Part shown: positions 9,865 to 22,000 of the stretch, piece after piece | How the letters are laid out: the number at the start of each line of letters is the position of its first letter | Position numbering within the stretch: the stretch's first letter is position 1 | Assembly (NCBI RefSeq): GCF_000005505.3 | Contig: NC_016132.3 | Span: 1 to 64,000, forward strand | Source of the DNA: Brachypodium distachyon | Taxonomy: Eukaryota > Streptophyta > Magnoliopsida > Poales > Poaceae | Length of the DNA stretch: 64,000 nt | Direction: 5' to 3' | The notes under the pieces: model-generated | Seen by the model: the letters and a program-made list of their open reading frames with translations, nothing else | Told to the model about the DNA's origin: nothing | Database searches by the model: none | Program-made: the position numbers and the translations under genes

Positions 9865-11007
9865 TTATGTGGCTGCAGGAGAAGCGAATAACATTATGTT
9901 TCTCTCTATTTATTCTAGATTCAGACTCAATCATGTCGTCTTAGCCATGCTAATAAGTGCGCTAAGTTGGATTAATTAGTTTGTGTGCTTGAAGTAGCTG
10001 TGTTTTGTCTTGCTGTAAAAAATTTCAGCAATCAATTTCAAAGGAAATCCTCTAGCCAACCATTTGTTTAACTCTTGTAGTGTCCATGATATTTCTGCAT
10101 CCATCGGCACAGCCATTGCTGACTTGATATGGTTGCAAGACGTCTGGTTATTGGCACCTTAGACTGCTGTGTAGAAAACTGCCAAAAATTCTAGGTTCTC
10201 TGAAAGAAGTGGTCATGTTGCCGTTCTGCTGATGATCAGGTTGATGTGGCTATCTGTGTTAATTGTGCATGCCAGGGGATGCACCACGGGCCTGATGGAG
10301 ATTCAGCAGCAGGCCAAAGCATATTCCGGAATGACCTCCTCCTGTATGCATGATACTCCATATGAGCGCGTCACAGTTTGTCCTCCTTTTGTCACTGTCG
10401 ATCAGTTGGCCGTGTATTTGTTCTCCAGCTGAAAGAAGCAGAGGAAAGGGGCATTCCTCTCCAGAACTATCATCACCAGCTATCCCTGTTCTGAGAGATA
10501 TGCACCGGCTAGTAGGATCGACATCCAAACTGTCACAATGTCCATTTTTATATCTGCAGCAAGCAATCGGCACGGCATTTTGTTATAATTCTACGTGGAA
10601 TGCAGCACAGGCCTGTTGATCCCACGAAAAAATGATACACTGAAACACAAGTTCCTTGGTAGATAGAGTGTACGACAGAAGTTGGTGTCAAATTGCAACT
10701 CATCAGATTGGTTCCCTTGGTTAGATTTGCTTCCATAGGAGGATGCCGACGGATGATGAGATGTTTTCTTCCTTCAAATATTGACCTAGTACTAGTACAT
10801 TGCCCTCCTCAGCTGAAAGTCGTAACAACAGCAAAACACTTTGGTCTTCTAGAAGGACATTTAGTTCAAATCATCACGGTCAAAGCTTATCAGCTCGGGT
10901 TGACCAAATAAACAAAGTCGCCAAAAAAAAAGGGCTTTTGCAACTAGACGACGAGTGTCATAAATGGTACTGCAGAGCTGCCTGCCACGCGCCCGGGCGC
11001 CGCTGGC
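9865..11007. other. Intergenic sequence
   Basis: Only short unsupported frames occur. It contains the presumed 3' flank of the RING relic and the 3' flank of the DOG1-domain gene, which converges on it from the right. No repeat or RNA gene was recognised. Confidence 0.45.
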
Positions 11008-11853
11008 TCACTCCGGCGCGTGGGCGTGGGCGTCCTTGCGGCGGCCCAAGTGGTGCACGGCGAGGTGGAGCTCGGCGGCGGCGAGGAGGAAGTGCACGGC
11101 CTGCGGCGGGCGGAGGAGCGCCACCACGGCCCGCATGGTGTCCAGCCTGAGCCCGTCCGCCATCTCCAGCACCCGCCTCATCCCCTCCGCCTTGGCCTCC
11201 ATCTCCCTCTCCAACCCCGCCGCCTCCATGGCCCCGGTGGCGAGCTCCACCATCTTCCCCGTCGCCAACGACTCCTATACACATATTGTAATTAAGCAGA
11301 AGAAGTAGAAGAAGATGCTGGGTCGAATTGGTTACTAATCGAATACCTGCGCGGCGGCGGCGGCCTCCTCGATCTCGCGCTCGCGCCCGATGGTGCGGCG
11401 CTGCAGCTGGTCGGCGGCGTGGAGCTGGTCGGCGGAGAGGCCGCCGAGGTCGTCGCCGCGGAGGCTGCCGGTGCCGTCGAGGAAGGCCGGGAGCTGGGCT
11501 TCGAGCTGCGCGCCGGACTTGGAGTAGAGCAGGTGGAGCGCGGCGGTGGGGCGCCAGCCGCCGCACCAGAGGTAGAGGCTCTCGGTGGTGGAGATCCACG
11601 AGGGCGCGAACATGGCGCGCACGTCGGCGGCCGCCGCGGCGGACTTTGCGCGGTAGTAGTGCTCGTAATGGCCCAGCACCCGGTCCACCAGGCGCCGGAG
11701 GTCGGCGGAGGAGGACGACGCGGCGGCTGCGGCTTCGCGGAGCGCGGCCAGGTCGCGGGACTGCTCGGAGATCCAGCACCCGAAGAACTTGGTGAAGGGC
11801 TCGCCGTCTACGAGGGGCTCGCCGTTGCTCTGTGGGCGCGAGGCGGCGGTCAT
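11008..11853 (-). CDS. DOG1-domain protein (seed dormancy / TGA-like DOG1 family)
   Basis: Two minus-strand exons, 11347-11853 and 11008-11274, are separated by a 72-base GT-AG intron and give 257 residues. The DOG1 domain (PF14144 type) is clear: FTKFFGCWISEQSRDLAAL at the start, HYEHYYRAKSAAA, then SWISTTESLYLWCGGWRPTA, and near the end MADGLRLDTMRAVVALLRPP and QAVHFLLAAAELHL. The domain occurs alone in DOG1-like proteins that affect seed dormancy and, fused to bZIP, in TGA factors. No bZIP is present here, so this is a stand-alone DOG1-like protein. Length is typical and no lesion is visible. The ATG at 11853 gives the conserved N-terminus with a short lead. Regulation is not evident from the sequence. 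Confidence 0.88.
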
Positions 11854-13688
11854 GGTGATCCAAGTGGCCTCTCACTCTCAGTCGGCCGCTCTGTGTTGTT
11901 TGGATGGATGGCTCGAGTGTGGGTGGTTTTAAAGGTTGAGAAACGTATACGACAAATGATGGCTTTGTCTCGTTTCTTTAATATAGGCGGTGCCTCAGAT
12001 ATTTCTGTATAATTATCCATGTGCCATTTAGACAAGCAAATGGCAAAATAAGACCCCAGCAGCTTGTCCACAATTTAGACACATCGTTCAAACTACGTAT
12101 GGACTACCCAACCACGATGTTTAAATGTTGGATAGAGATGATTTACTAATTGTGTGATACCAAAAGATAGAGAATATAGACAAGCTGTTGAAAAAAATTG
12201 AAAGACTTTTTTTTTAAACCACTGTCTATAACTTCATATAGACAACCAAATATACACAAACTGCTGGAGACGCTCGACGTTTAAAAGTTAAACCCTAAAT
12301 CACATGAATAGGGACATATCAAATGAAAATTTTCTATTCAGTGTAAACTTGAAACATTCAGTCATATCCACTGTTGTGTGACTTAAATGTCCTATATTTT
12401 AAAATGGAGAGGGTATACTGATATAAAATCATTTATTGAAGTAATTTCCTATATGATATAATACGACACGTATAAAATAATTTGTACTAGTTAAGAATTG
12501 ATAGTTGGAAATTAACAATGTGAGTATCCCGCGGCTAAAAGGAAAGGATTCTGAAAGTATTTCCCTGTTTTCAAATTAGAGCCTCACTCTCGTACAGTAC
12601 CAAGGTTGTTTTGATCTGATGACATACATAGCACTGGATTCGTTGGGCAAGAAAAAACAAATCTAGCTTATAAAAAGAAAAGAAGGCATGCAGGTGTGTG
12701 TCCTCAGAACATATCTTAGTCGAGAAACAGAGCTATGCATGTGGACAATGTCCATCCACGCACCCGGAGCCTCGTAGGTTGGTGGGTGCATCGCCTCTAG
12801 TCAGGCCATGGTCTAGAGTTTGGACGCACGCAACGCAACGTGCAAACATCATCAATGTGTGTTGTGCATGCACCTGCAGCGGCTTGGCCTTTTCCCCGTG
12901 GTCTAAACTAAACAGGCTGCTGGGCAACTTGCCAACTCGGGACGGCGGCCCGGTTCCCTAGCTAGAGATAAAGGAGAGTGGGTTTCCTTCCTTGGCAGCC
13001 AAGGAAAAAAGCTCGTGCTGCTGGTTTCCTCCTCGGCCGACTTGACAAGGCGCACATGGTTTCTCCAAAAGAGATGCTGACAAGGCGCACGTCCACGAGG
13101 GAGATTGAAGGGAGAAATGGCCGGTGTCTTTTTAAGCATGGGAAACAAATATCATTTTTAATGTTGTTGAGCTCGTCTCCAGCGGGACGACCCATTTGGG
13201 CCGGCGCGGTCAGTTTGCGGGAAACGGAGCAAATGCCCGGTCCAGCGGGACGACGCATTTGGGCCAGCATCCGTTTCTCGGTCCGCGAAGACGCATTCCG
13301 GACACAAATTTGCGCGGATTTGGATCGGGACTGCGTTGCAATAGGAGGCGTGGCGCGCGTGGGTTGAAGGAAGAAAGGCCCGCGTGTGGAAGAAGTGACG
13401 GCGCCGGAGGCGGAGGCGTTGGAGGAGCGCGCCCCCTGCGTCGAGTTCCGGGTTCTCGTGCCTCTCGAGGAAGAGGAGGAGCGCCTCATCTTCCTCGCGA
13501 TGAAGGCCTCGTCGGAGCATGGCGCCAAGGACGACGCCCATCGGAATGCCTTGGACGACGCGGAGATTGTCAGGGAGATGGCGGCGTACCGTGCATTCGA
13601 AATAAAATGACGGGCCTGGCAAACCGACAAAGACTTGGCGCCGCTACTCCGGTTCCCCGGCGACGACGAGTAGCTTCCGGGAGTGCAA
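11854..13688. other. Intergenic sequence with GC-rich repeat-like tail
   Basis: From 11.9 to 12.7 kb the sequence is AT-rich without features. From 13.16 to 13.35 kb a short phrase, CCAGCGGGACGACSCATTTG, occurs twice about 62 bases apart. An Ala/Glu-rich frame at 13386-13610 has no recognised domain and could belong to a degenerate transposon. Confidence 0.4.
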
Positions 13689-13689
13689 A

Positions 13690-13771
13690 GCTGGCTACAC
13701 TGGAGTGGGCTATGAACCATTTTAGAAATTTAGTTTTTTAAGTGGTTCACAGCCCACTCTGGTGTAACCAT
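13690..13771. mobile_element. Small foldback (MITE-like) element
   Basis: GGCTACACTGGAGTGGGCTA, continuing TGAACCAT, is mirrored across a short AT-rich loop by TGGTTCACAGCCCACTCTGG, continuing TGTAACC. The result is an 80-base near-perfect hairpin. There is no coding capacity; the shape is typical of a very short MITE. Confidence 0.65.
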
Positions 13772-13899
13772 CATTCCCCTTCTGGTTAGGAGGACAAAGG
13801 CCATCTATGAAATGAAGCAAATATGTGTAGATTCATGTTTGTGTTCTTCTCCATTTTTGTTTTTTTATTCTCAATTTCTGCCCCCCCCCCCCCCCCCGC

Positions 13900-14225
13900 T
13901 GGACGCAGGCCACGACCCAAACGGACGAAGGCCGGGCGAAGGCCATTTTCTGTCCGGCCCGCGACCCAAACGGACGAAGGCCGGGCGAAGGCCATTTTCT
14001 GTCCGGCCCGCGACCCAAACGGACGAAGGCCGGGCGAAGGCCATTTTCTGTCCGGCCCGCGACCCAAACGGACGAAGGCCGGGCGAAGGCCATTTTCTGT
14101 CCGGCCCGCGACCCAAACGGACGAAGGCCGGGCGAAGGCCATTTTCTGTCCGGCCCACGACCCAAACGGACGAAAACGGCCAAAAAAAATGGTCCGTTTG
14201 GGTCGCGTGGCTGGAGTTGCTCTAA
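13900..14225. mobile_element. Probable MITE carrying the minisatellite
   Basis: After the tandem units, GGTCCGTTTGGGTCGCG at 14190-14206 is the reverse complement of the unit start. The element ends GCTGGAGTTGCTCTAA, the kind of GAGCA-type terminus seen in many grass MITEs. The left terminus is not clear to me, so the boundary and superfamily are uncertain. Confidence 0.45.
13914..14170. repeat. Minisatellite, five 49-bp units
   Basis: A 49-base unit starting GACCCAAACGGACGAAGGCC repeats at 13914, 13963, 14012, 14061 and 14110, with a partial sixth unit at 14159. It follows a run of C (about 13881-13898). Because 49 is not a multiple of three and the unit lacks stops, long open frames appear on both strands. 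They are by-products of the repeat and are not counted as genes here. Confidence 0.95.
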
Positions 14226-15560
14226 TATGCTTTACTGTCTGTCTTGTGCTGACCGTCGTGATGTTCCTGGAATCACTTGTATTTCTCGGAATTGAGAGCT
14301 CGATAAAATGGTTTTATTCTACCCTTGTGATGTTCCGGCTGGCAACAACTTCCTCAACTTGCTGCTCGAGGCCGGCCCTCAGCGAGGGAGCACGCTTTTG
14401 CACGCCCTCTGACCGGATCTGCCGGCTCCGCTTCTCCTCGATCGGCGGAGGCGAAGGCTCCCCAGCCCCAAATGAGTTGTTCACGGGATGCATCTTGCGG
14501 TGGGGGGTCACCGATCTTGTGGGGGCGGTGGCAGAGTTCTCATCGGCGGTGGCGGATTTGGGAGGAGGAGGCGGAGAATATGAAGCAAGCATACCATAAA
14601 TCGACCCACATGCCCTACAGATGGCGTAAAACCTATACGGACCATGCGGTTTTACGGGCTCTGTTCCGACTATTTTTCGTACAAAAACCGTATACGTGTA
14701 AGGGCCGAGTGGTTTTATGGGGCCTGCTAAAGATGCTCTTAGCACAACAAGATTGTAATGCCCGAACAAATAATCCAGTAGGGCGGGACTAATGGTGTTC
14801 ATAATCGAACATGCTGCCTCGAACAAATTACTTCTTTCAAAAAAGAGGGTAACATCCGGCCTCTGCGTCGATCGATGCACAAAGACAGCATACTATTAAG
14901 GTGTCCATCAGTGTATCAATCTCCAACATTAAAATAAACATTAGTTGGAATTGTGTAGAACCTTTGTAGTATTCTAGAATAGAAAATAAATAAAAGAATG
15001 AAATCTTCTAATACTTGATATTTAAGTACAAGTGTGTATAAGGTTTTGCATGCTTTGCATCAATGGCTAAGATCTTGACACATGTCAAAGATGCAATCCA
15101 TGTACTCATATACATGTAGGACATTGCCTCAAGCCTATTTTCTTTTCAAAATTAAAGTTCACAAATCCATATACACATATTTTGTTTTCATACACATGCA
15201 ATCCATGCTGGTAGATTAATGGCAAAAGACTATTTTGTTTTCATATTTATAGTTCACAAATCTGCTTATTCTTGTAACGGAGACTTTAAGGAGGACATGT
15301 TGGTAGCGTTTCCATTTGTATAATCAACTTTTTATCACGTTAACACCGTTAAGAATTTCAAGGAAGATCAGATCTTGAAACGCATGACTGATCATTTTTT
15401 GTGCAAAGGTCGCATTAGTTAGATCAACACTCGTGAGCAATGTATATGATTTATGTGACTCTGAGATTTTGCATGCTGATCAAAGTAATTCGAAGCCTCG
15501 GTATCGTCTCCTTGATGTGGAAATCCCATCGGCGAAGAGGAAGAACTCGGTGAAGCCCGG
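14226..15560. other. Repeat-rich intergenic sequence
   Basis: It includes another element-like end at about 14700-14760 (GGGGCCTGCTAAAGATGCTC, preceded by inverted CGGTTTTA motifs at 14648 and 14711). AT-rich single-copy-looking sequence follows. No gene was recognised. Confidence 0.4.
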
Positions 15561-15665
15561 GCGGCGCCATGGTCGCGACAATGTCAATGGCGACGTCTGG
15601 TGACGAAACTCCATATGAGGATAGATAATGGCTTTGGCCGATAGCTCCGAGCCGCCGATGGACAG
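15560..15665 (-). repeat. Diverged repeat unit, copy 1
   Basis: This segment resembles 16280-16400 on the same strand. Both share the order (minus strand) GCCATTATC, CCTCATATGGA, GTCGCGACC and a GCCGCCCGGG/GCCGCCCGAG element. The copies differ at many positions and by indels. It could be an old gene-fragment duplication; the product is unknown. Confidence 0.5.
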
Positions 15666-16012
15666 GGGTGCGGGCAAGGGGCCGGGACGACCGAGTATTG
15701 TCGTCGGCCGGAGGAGCGTATGGCACTGGGACAACAACACACGGCACTGCGGTTGGACAGGTTTTAGGCACGCAGGACGAAAATGCATGGCATGAAGGAC
15801 ATGGTGGGCATGGGGCCGCGCAGTTGTGGAGTGGTGCGCTCTTGGTTGCCAAACCAACCGTTTGCTTTTTCATCAACGATTATATTATGTGATATATGAA
15901 GGATTAAGTATTGAAGACCACTTTATTTAATCAAAATATACTACTAATACTAATACTGAAAGTTTTTTAAAGACCATGACCCGATATATATATATATATA
16001 TAATGTATCTGC

Positions 16013-16422
16013 CTATATTGAAGACCATTTTATTTCATCATCGGTTCCAATTTCGGGGGGGGGGGGGGGGGGGGCAGGGCCCCCTAGTCTGCTATTGGAC
16101 GAGTATGACGAGGAACAACCGATGATGAAACTCCAGATGAGCATCGCTGTCAGGATCACTCCAGTGATTGCAACGATGAGAGCGATGACGCACTTCAGCG
16201 ACACCTCATATTCACTCCACAAGGGCTGGAAAGGGGCACACCGTAGAAAGCACAAAGGGGAGGCGCTATGAATCTCGGGCGGCGTCGTGATCGCGACGAC
16301 GTCGACGGCGATGTCCAGTGAAAAGTTCCATATGAGGATGGCCGTAGCACCAGTCCGACGAGTCCGCTGACAAGGTCGATGATGGCTTCGGGCGACAACT
16401 CTGAATCCCTGAAATGTGACAA
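16013..16422 (-). pseudogene. Unrecognised gene remnant with a membrane-like segment (repeat copy 2)
   Basis: The minus strand holds two overlapping short frames. One (16013-16255) has a clear hydrophobic stretch CVIALIVAITGVILTAMLIW followed by a Ser-rich, then Pro-rich tail. The other contains the part shared with 15560-15665. A poly-G run at about 16056-16074 interrupts the region. I do not recognise the family. The two copies about 0.7 kb apart suggest a small decayed local duplication. Confidence 0.3.
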
Positions 16423-17166
16423 TAAGCTAGCAAATGGAAGGAAATAAATTATTTTACAAAATATTCAAAAAACCATATATTCGAAAGTCTCAAATTAAAA
16501 AAAGTTTGAAACCTGAAACTTTTGACTTCCCCAATTACAAAAATGTGAAAAATAAGTTATTTTACTTTTTTGTATTATTTTACATTTTTCATGATTTTCT
16601 GAATATTATTACTACTACTACTACTTTCAGTTTTTATTTGATTTAGAATTTAATTTGTTGTTGCTTTGTTTGCCATGCTTTTACGGAACTCTTCTCCAGG
16701 TTTCAATCTCATTCGACTTATCAGACACATTGGGTTTGGATTTGGACACCATCCAAAGTCAACTTATCCATCGTTCGTTTGGAATCTTAAAGCACAAACC
16801 AGATCTAACGGCTGATCAATCAACTTATCACTAACTAAAAATCAAATCAGGCAACTTTGATATGGCAAACCCGTAAATTATAAGACATTTTGGCAGCTCA
16901 GTTTAAATGTAAATGGTGTTTTCTAAAATAAACTATTATGAGAAAATCATATACTCCGTATTTATTTAGCAGCATTACATAAAAATCATATATATACGCA
17001 ACGGTACAGATTACACTTTTACATCCCTAGCAATTGTACAACGGTATTAACGATACGGAAGAGAACAAGTCAAAGAAAATTGACTAGGAAGAAAACATTT
17101 GTGAAATTAAAAGTGACCAAAAAAAACTCGACGTGTAGACCGAGAATCGCAGTCTCATGGGCAACG
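16423..17166. other. AT-rich intergenic sequence
   Basis: No coding signal is visible. The 3' flank of the minus-strand fasciclin-like gene lies at the right end. Confidence 0.45.
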
Positions 17167-17952
17167 TCACAGCCCCCAGCAGAGGACGCAGGACGCCAAT
17201 GCCATGGCCACCGCGACGACGCCGCCACCCCCACCACCTCCGGCTGCCCGGGACGCGGTGGAATCCGTGTCGGCATCAGCGCCGCCAGGCGCGTCAGCAG
17301 CGACCGGCGTCTTCTTGGCCGGACCCAGCGGCGCGGGGGCCGGCGCGTCCGCCTTCTTCCCGGCGATGGCCATGGGCAGCAGCACCTGGTTGACCTGGTA
17401 GACCACGAGCTGGTCGCCGGTGAAGAGCGTGTTGTCGACGGTGGCATTGACGACCCCCGTGGAGATGTTGACCTGCTGGCCGGTGGCGGTGACGTTGAGC
17501 GGGTACTCCCCCGGGGAGCTGCTCCCGGCCTGCGTCCTGAGCGGGTTGCTCACGGTGTCGAACTGCGACATGGGCACCGCCGTGGACAGCACGTGGAACT
17601 GCACCAGCGAGTTCTTCTGGCTGTCCGAAAGCGAGTTGAGCGTGCCGGAAGCCAGGCTCGTGAACGCGTTGTCCGTGGGCGCGAACACCGTGAGCCCGCC
17701 CGTCTGGGAGCTGTTGAGCTGGTTGTCGATTTGGGCGGCGACGCCCGTGGAACGCAGCAGCCGGATGAACGTGTTGAACTGCCCGGCTTTCGCTAGCACG
17801 CCTGTTATGTTGGTCGTCTTGGTCGTTCCGGCTGCCGGTGCCGGAGCCGCTGGGGCTGGAGTCGTTGGCGCCGCCGTTGGGCCCTGCGCCGACGCCGTGA
17901 TCGCCGCTGAGATCACGAGCAGCACTAGAAATGATCTCTGCATGGCTTCCAT
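17167..17952 (-). CDS. Fasciclin-like arabinogalactan protein (single FAS1 domain)
   Basis: A single-exon gene of 261 residues. It starts with a signal peptide (SFLVLLVISAAITASAQ), then a first Ala/Pro/Thr arabinogalactan stretch (about 24-42). One FAS1 domain (about 46-190) carries GLTVFAPTDNAF (H1 motif), the VQFHVL motif and LVVYQVNQVLLP. A second Ala/Pro-rich stretch (APAPAPLGPAKK) and a small-residue plus hydrophobic C-terminus consistent with a GPI anchor signal follow. Proteins of this plan (FLA11/12-like group) sit at the plasma membrane and wall and are linked to secondary-wall mechanics. N-glycosylation sequons (NIT, NVT, NAT) are visible. Length and layout are typical. A second in-frame Met three residues in is an alternative start. 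Confidence 0.92.
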   Translation of the reverse strand: MEAMQRSFLVLLVISAAITASAQGPTAAPTTPAPAAPAPAAGTTKTTNITGVLAKAGQFNTFIRLLRSTGVAAQIDNQLNSSQTGGLTVFAPTDNAFTSLASGTLNSLSDSQKNSLVQFHVLSTAVPMSQFDTVSNPLRTQAGSSSPGEYPLNVTATGQQVNISTGVVNATVDNTLFTGDQLVVYQVNQVLLPMAIAGKKADAPAPAPLGPAKKTPVAADAPGGADADTDSTASRAAGGGGGGGVVAVAMALASCVLCWGL

Positions 17953-19026
17953 TCTGGTGGTGTAATCGTGAAACTCTAGCTATCAGCGAGGACAAATGCG
18001 AGAGTGATCTATCTGGTGGAGAGCTTGCGAGCTTAGCTGTGGCTTAGTTATAACAAGATTGGAGTGAGATGCAAGCAGAGCACGTAGCATTGGTGGTGGG
18101 TGCAGCAGGGTTTGTGTGTGTGGTGGTCAGGTAAAGCAGAGTGTGGTTACATGTCATACAGTTACAGGGCACCAAACCCTGAGCCGAGGTGGAACAGGCT
18201 AACTAACTAATAATCTAGCTGGGTTGCTTCAAGCAGCAGCAAGCCCTGGACTGGGGAGTGGAGACACGATCGATCGATCCAGTTTTTCTTCTTCTTCTTC
18301 TTCTTTCGTATCCTTTTGACAATGGGAGCTGTGCTGATGGTGATCTTGGAGCTGGATTTGTACACCTGACAATGCAAGGCAATGTATAGGAGCTGGTTTG
18401 TTCTTTCAGCATTAGCTGAAAAGGTCATCCAATAGCTAGCTAGCCAGACACATGCAGGGGGCCCAAATTAAGCTGTCATGTTAGCCCCTAGCTAGCCAAG
18501 GTAAATAGGCCCTTGATACGATTAAAATTGCCCGCGGATTTGAAGTTACCTGAGAAATTAGCTGCTACGTATCTTTCAGAATAGGAATAACTGGTAGTAG
18601 ATCATTCCAGAGTAGATAGCTCGGGAAGGTCCTCTGCTTCTTTCAGCTGGAGAACAAACACACTGATGGACAAGGACAAAAGTACCGAGAAATCGTGATG
18701 CGTTGCGTGCATATCATGCAGACAGACACACAGACAGACGGCAGATGCTAACGTTTCATCATACAACCAAAACCATCAGGCTGCCAGACCGGTGCTGCTG
18801 CATCCGAATGCATTTTGCTTCGTTTTTCCGGTAATTTGTTTGTGTTGCAGGAGCAAGAAATGGATAGAGCTCGGCCCGTACCGAATTGAAGCCCAACGCT
18901 GTTGGCTCTCCAGCTAAAGCCCAACGCAAAACACACAGCCCGAATTATAAATGTACGAAATCTCTTGGATCTAATCGCAAAAGCTCTTTTCCTCACTCAG
19001 TGCCCACGCAAATCTCGCCGCCGGCG
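17953..19026. promoter_or_regulatory. Divergent intergenic region between the FLA gene and NFXL2
   Basis: The two genes are transcribed away from each other across 1.07 kb. A CTT microsatellite (about 18284-18306) lies in it. I could not assign individual promoter elements with confidence. Confidence 0.45.
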
Positions 19027-22000
19027 ATGCCGTCCTCCTACGCCGCCGTCGCATCCTCTTCGCGGAAGCCGGTTCCTGTCGCCACTGCTACTGCCACCGC
19101 GCGTAGACCAGCAGCGCCCTTACCTGCGCCCGCACCCTCGCCTTCAAACCCTAGACACGTCTCCGATTCTGACCCCTCGTGCTGCTCCTCCTCCTCCGGG
19201 GACGAGACCGATCTCGCCGCCAGCGACCCGGCAACTGCCTCCGTCATCTCCACATACCTCTCCGTCGCCGGCGACGGCGCCGACCTCGCCAAGGTCCGTC
19301 TTTTCCTCAGCTCCGCCGCGCGCCGCCGATCACCGCCGTGCCTGATCTGCTTGGACCCAATCCGCCCCTCCGACCCCGTCTGGTCCTGCTCAGCCTCCTG
19401 CTTCGCGCTCCTCCACCTCCCTTGCATCCAGTCATGGGCGCACCAGTCTGCCTCCGCCGCGCCCTCCCCCACCTGGGGCTGCCCCAAGTGCCGCGTCGCC
19501 TACCCCAAATCCCAGACCCCCACCTCCTACCACTGCTTCTGCTCCAAGACCGTTGACCCGCCTGCCGATCCCTGGATCCTCCCACACTCGTGTGGCGAGG
19601 TCTGTGACCGCCCCCTCAATTCAAATGCAGACTCCGGCTGCCAGCACACCTGCCTCCTGCGTTGCCACCCTGGACCATGTCCTCCGTGCCCCACCGTCGT
19701 CCCTAACGCTCGCTGCTTTTGTGGAGCACACCGTGAACCCCGGCGCTGCGCGCGTCAGCGTTATTCTTGTGGGAGTAAATGTAATAAAAGCCTTAGCTGC
19801 GGACTCCACCGGTGCCCGGTGGATTGCCATGATGGGCCCTGTCCGCCGTGTGCGGTGCGGGGGAATCACAAGTGTGAGTGTGGGGAGACAACGGTGGAGA
19901 GGTTGTGCTCTGAAAGGGTTTTCCAGTGCAAGAGGGAGTGTGGTGGGATGCTGGATTGTGGGAAACATAGGTGTGAGAGGGGATGCCATGGTGGAAAGTG
20001 CGGGGAATGTCCGCTTCGAGGACGGCGGACTTGCCCTTGTGGCAAGACGGATTATCCAAGGTTGGAGTGTGACATGGAGGCTGCCACGTGTGGATCGACT
20101 TGTGAGAAGGTGCTAGGGTGCGGGCGGCACAAGTGCCCTGAGCGGTGCCATCGAGGCCAGTGTGACAAGATCTGCCGTCTTGTGATCAAAAAGTCCTGCC
20201 GCTGTGGGGGTCTGAAAAAGGAGGTACATATCTATTCAACATGTTTGTTATGAGTTATGACAACCTTGCAAGGAGTAAACAAAACAGATATTCAATCACA
20301 TCATGTGAGCAAATAAATTAATAGTTCTCTAAAATACAGAAAAGGAAATAAACACACTATTAGCAACTAATTGGCAGAATGTTATCTGCATGTAATTGCT
20401 ACATGTAATGGTCAATTGTTGATATCTACATTTCCATGGTTCTCTGTGAACCAACTTAGGATGTTTGAAGGCTTGCCTTTCAAATAGTTTTATATATGCG
20501 TACTGCCTAACAGAGTAACAATAAGTAGCAATCGGTAATTTTCATTTCTCCTTAATCTGGTCCAGCAGTAACGCTATAGCTCGTTAGATATTGCTTCTAT
20601 GTTATTGCTCATTAGGAAGTAAATGCCTAAATTTCCCTATTCTTGTGATGCACTGCATCAGTTGCCTTGCCACCAAGACTTGACCTGCGAAAGGAAATGT
20701 CAGCGTTTACGTGACTGTGGACGCCATGCTTGTAAGCGACGTTGTTGTGTTGGGGATTGCCCACCCTGCGCAGAGGTACATCTTCTTTTTCATTCCTTCT
20801 TTGCATGATTATGGCCCCTTTCAGGCACTAAGGAGACTTTTGTTTCTAGATTTGTGATAGGAGGCTCAGATGTGGCAACCATAAATGTCAATCCCCATGC
20901 CACAGGTATTGCCCTAATCAAAAGTGCATCTTTGGCATGTCATTTGCTATTGTTTCGTGTCACTTGCATTTGAGCATGTATATGCTCCCATCTTGGATTG
21001 CAAGGCACATACCAAAATATCACCAGTGGCACATAACAGGTTTCCAAATATGTAGTGATGTTTGCTCTGACATAGTCCAACATGTATCTGCTGTTTTGAG
21101 GCTATCTTAAGGCCCAGATATTATTTGTTCATTTTTTTGATTGAATTTCTAGTAACACTTTGTTCCTTTTGTTTACCAGAGGTGCTTGTTCACCTTGTCC
21201 TTTGATGAAGACCATCTCATGCTTCTGTGGGAAAACATACTTTGAGGTTGAACTTGGTAGACTCTTAATTTCTATTGTTGATTTCTTTATATGAGTTATG
21301 TTCGGTCCTGTCTATTTCCTTACACAAGATTATTAGGAGAAATTATCAGCATGGAACAGCTGTATTCCAACCATTTTTATGTGTTCTTGTGCACTTGCCT
21401 AAATTGTAACTCTTGCTACGGTTTCATTTATATGTTCATCCTCAGAGTGTCTCCTGACTCACTCAAGGTCTGTATACTGCTAGTGTGTTGAATAGTTATT
21501 CTGTAGTTGCTAAGTTTCACTTTGTAGATTTAAATGCATAACTCTATTGTAGGTTCCTTGTGGGACTGAGAAGAATCAGAAACCACCGAAATGCTCAAAA
21601 AAGTGCAATGTAGATCGCCTTTGCAGACACAAGTTTGACTGCCGGGTAAACAGCCCTGCCCCTTTTTCTTTAACAATGTCATTACTCATTGATGGCAATC
21701 TCCTGATAAATTTCATTGCTGATGGCCATTGCAAGGTTATTTGTATTATTTTTTTTGGTGAATTTAGTTGCATGTCATTTCTGTGTACTTTAATTACTTT
21801 TCCTGTTGTAAACCGGTCCTCAGAATTTACTTAACATTTAATCTTCTTCCTTTAGCCCCATAAATGCCACTATGGAGCCTGTCCACCTTGCAAAATGATC
21901 TGCGCAGAAGAACTTTCTTGTGGCCACAAGTGTAAAGAAAGGTTTTTTTGTTTAACTAATATGCTCAGTGTGCCATTCTCAGTAGTGTACCAAGAACTAT

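Noticed and set aside
10958..11875. 305-residue minus-strand frame overlapping the DOG1-domain gene
   Set aside because: It spans the intron in a different frame and is Arg/Pro-rich; the two-exon DOG1 reading is clearly conserved.
13386..13610. Ala/Glu-rich plus-strand frame
   Set aside because: No recognised domain or neighbours; possibly part of a decayed transposon, too weak to call as a gene.
13823..14599. Long frames on both strands across the 49-bp repeat
   Set aside because: They result from a stop-free tandem unit whose length is not a multiple of three; no conserved protein features.
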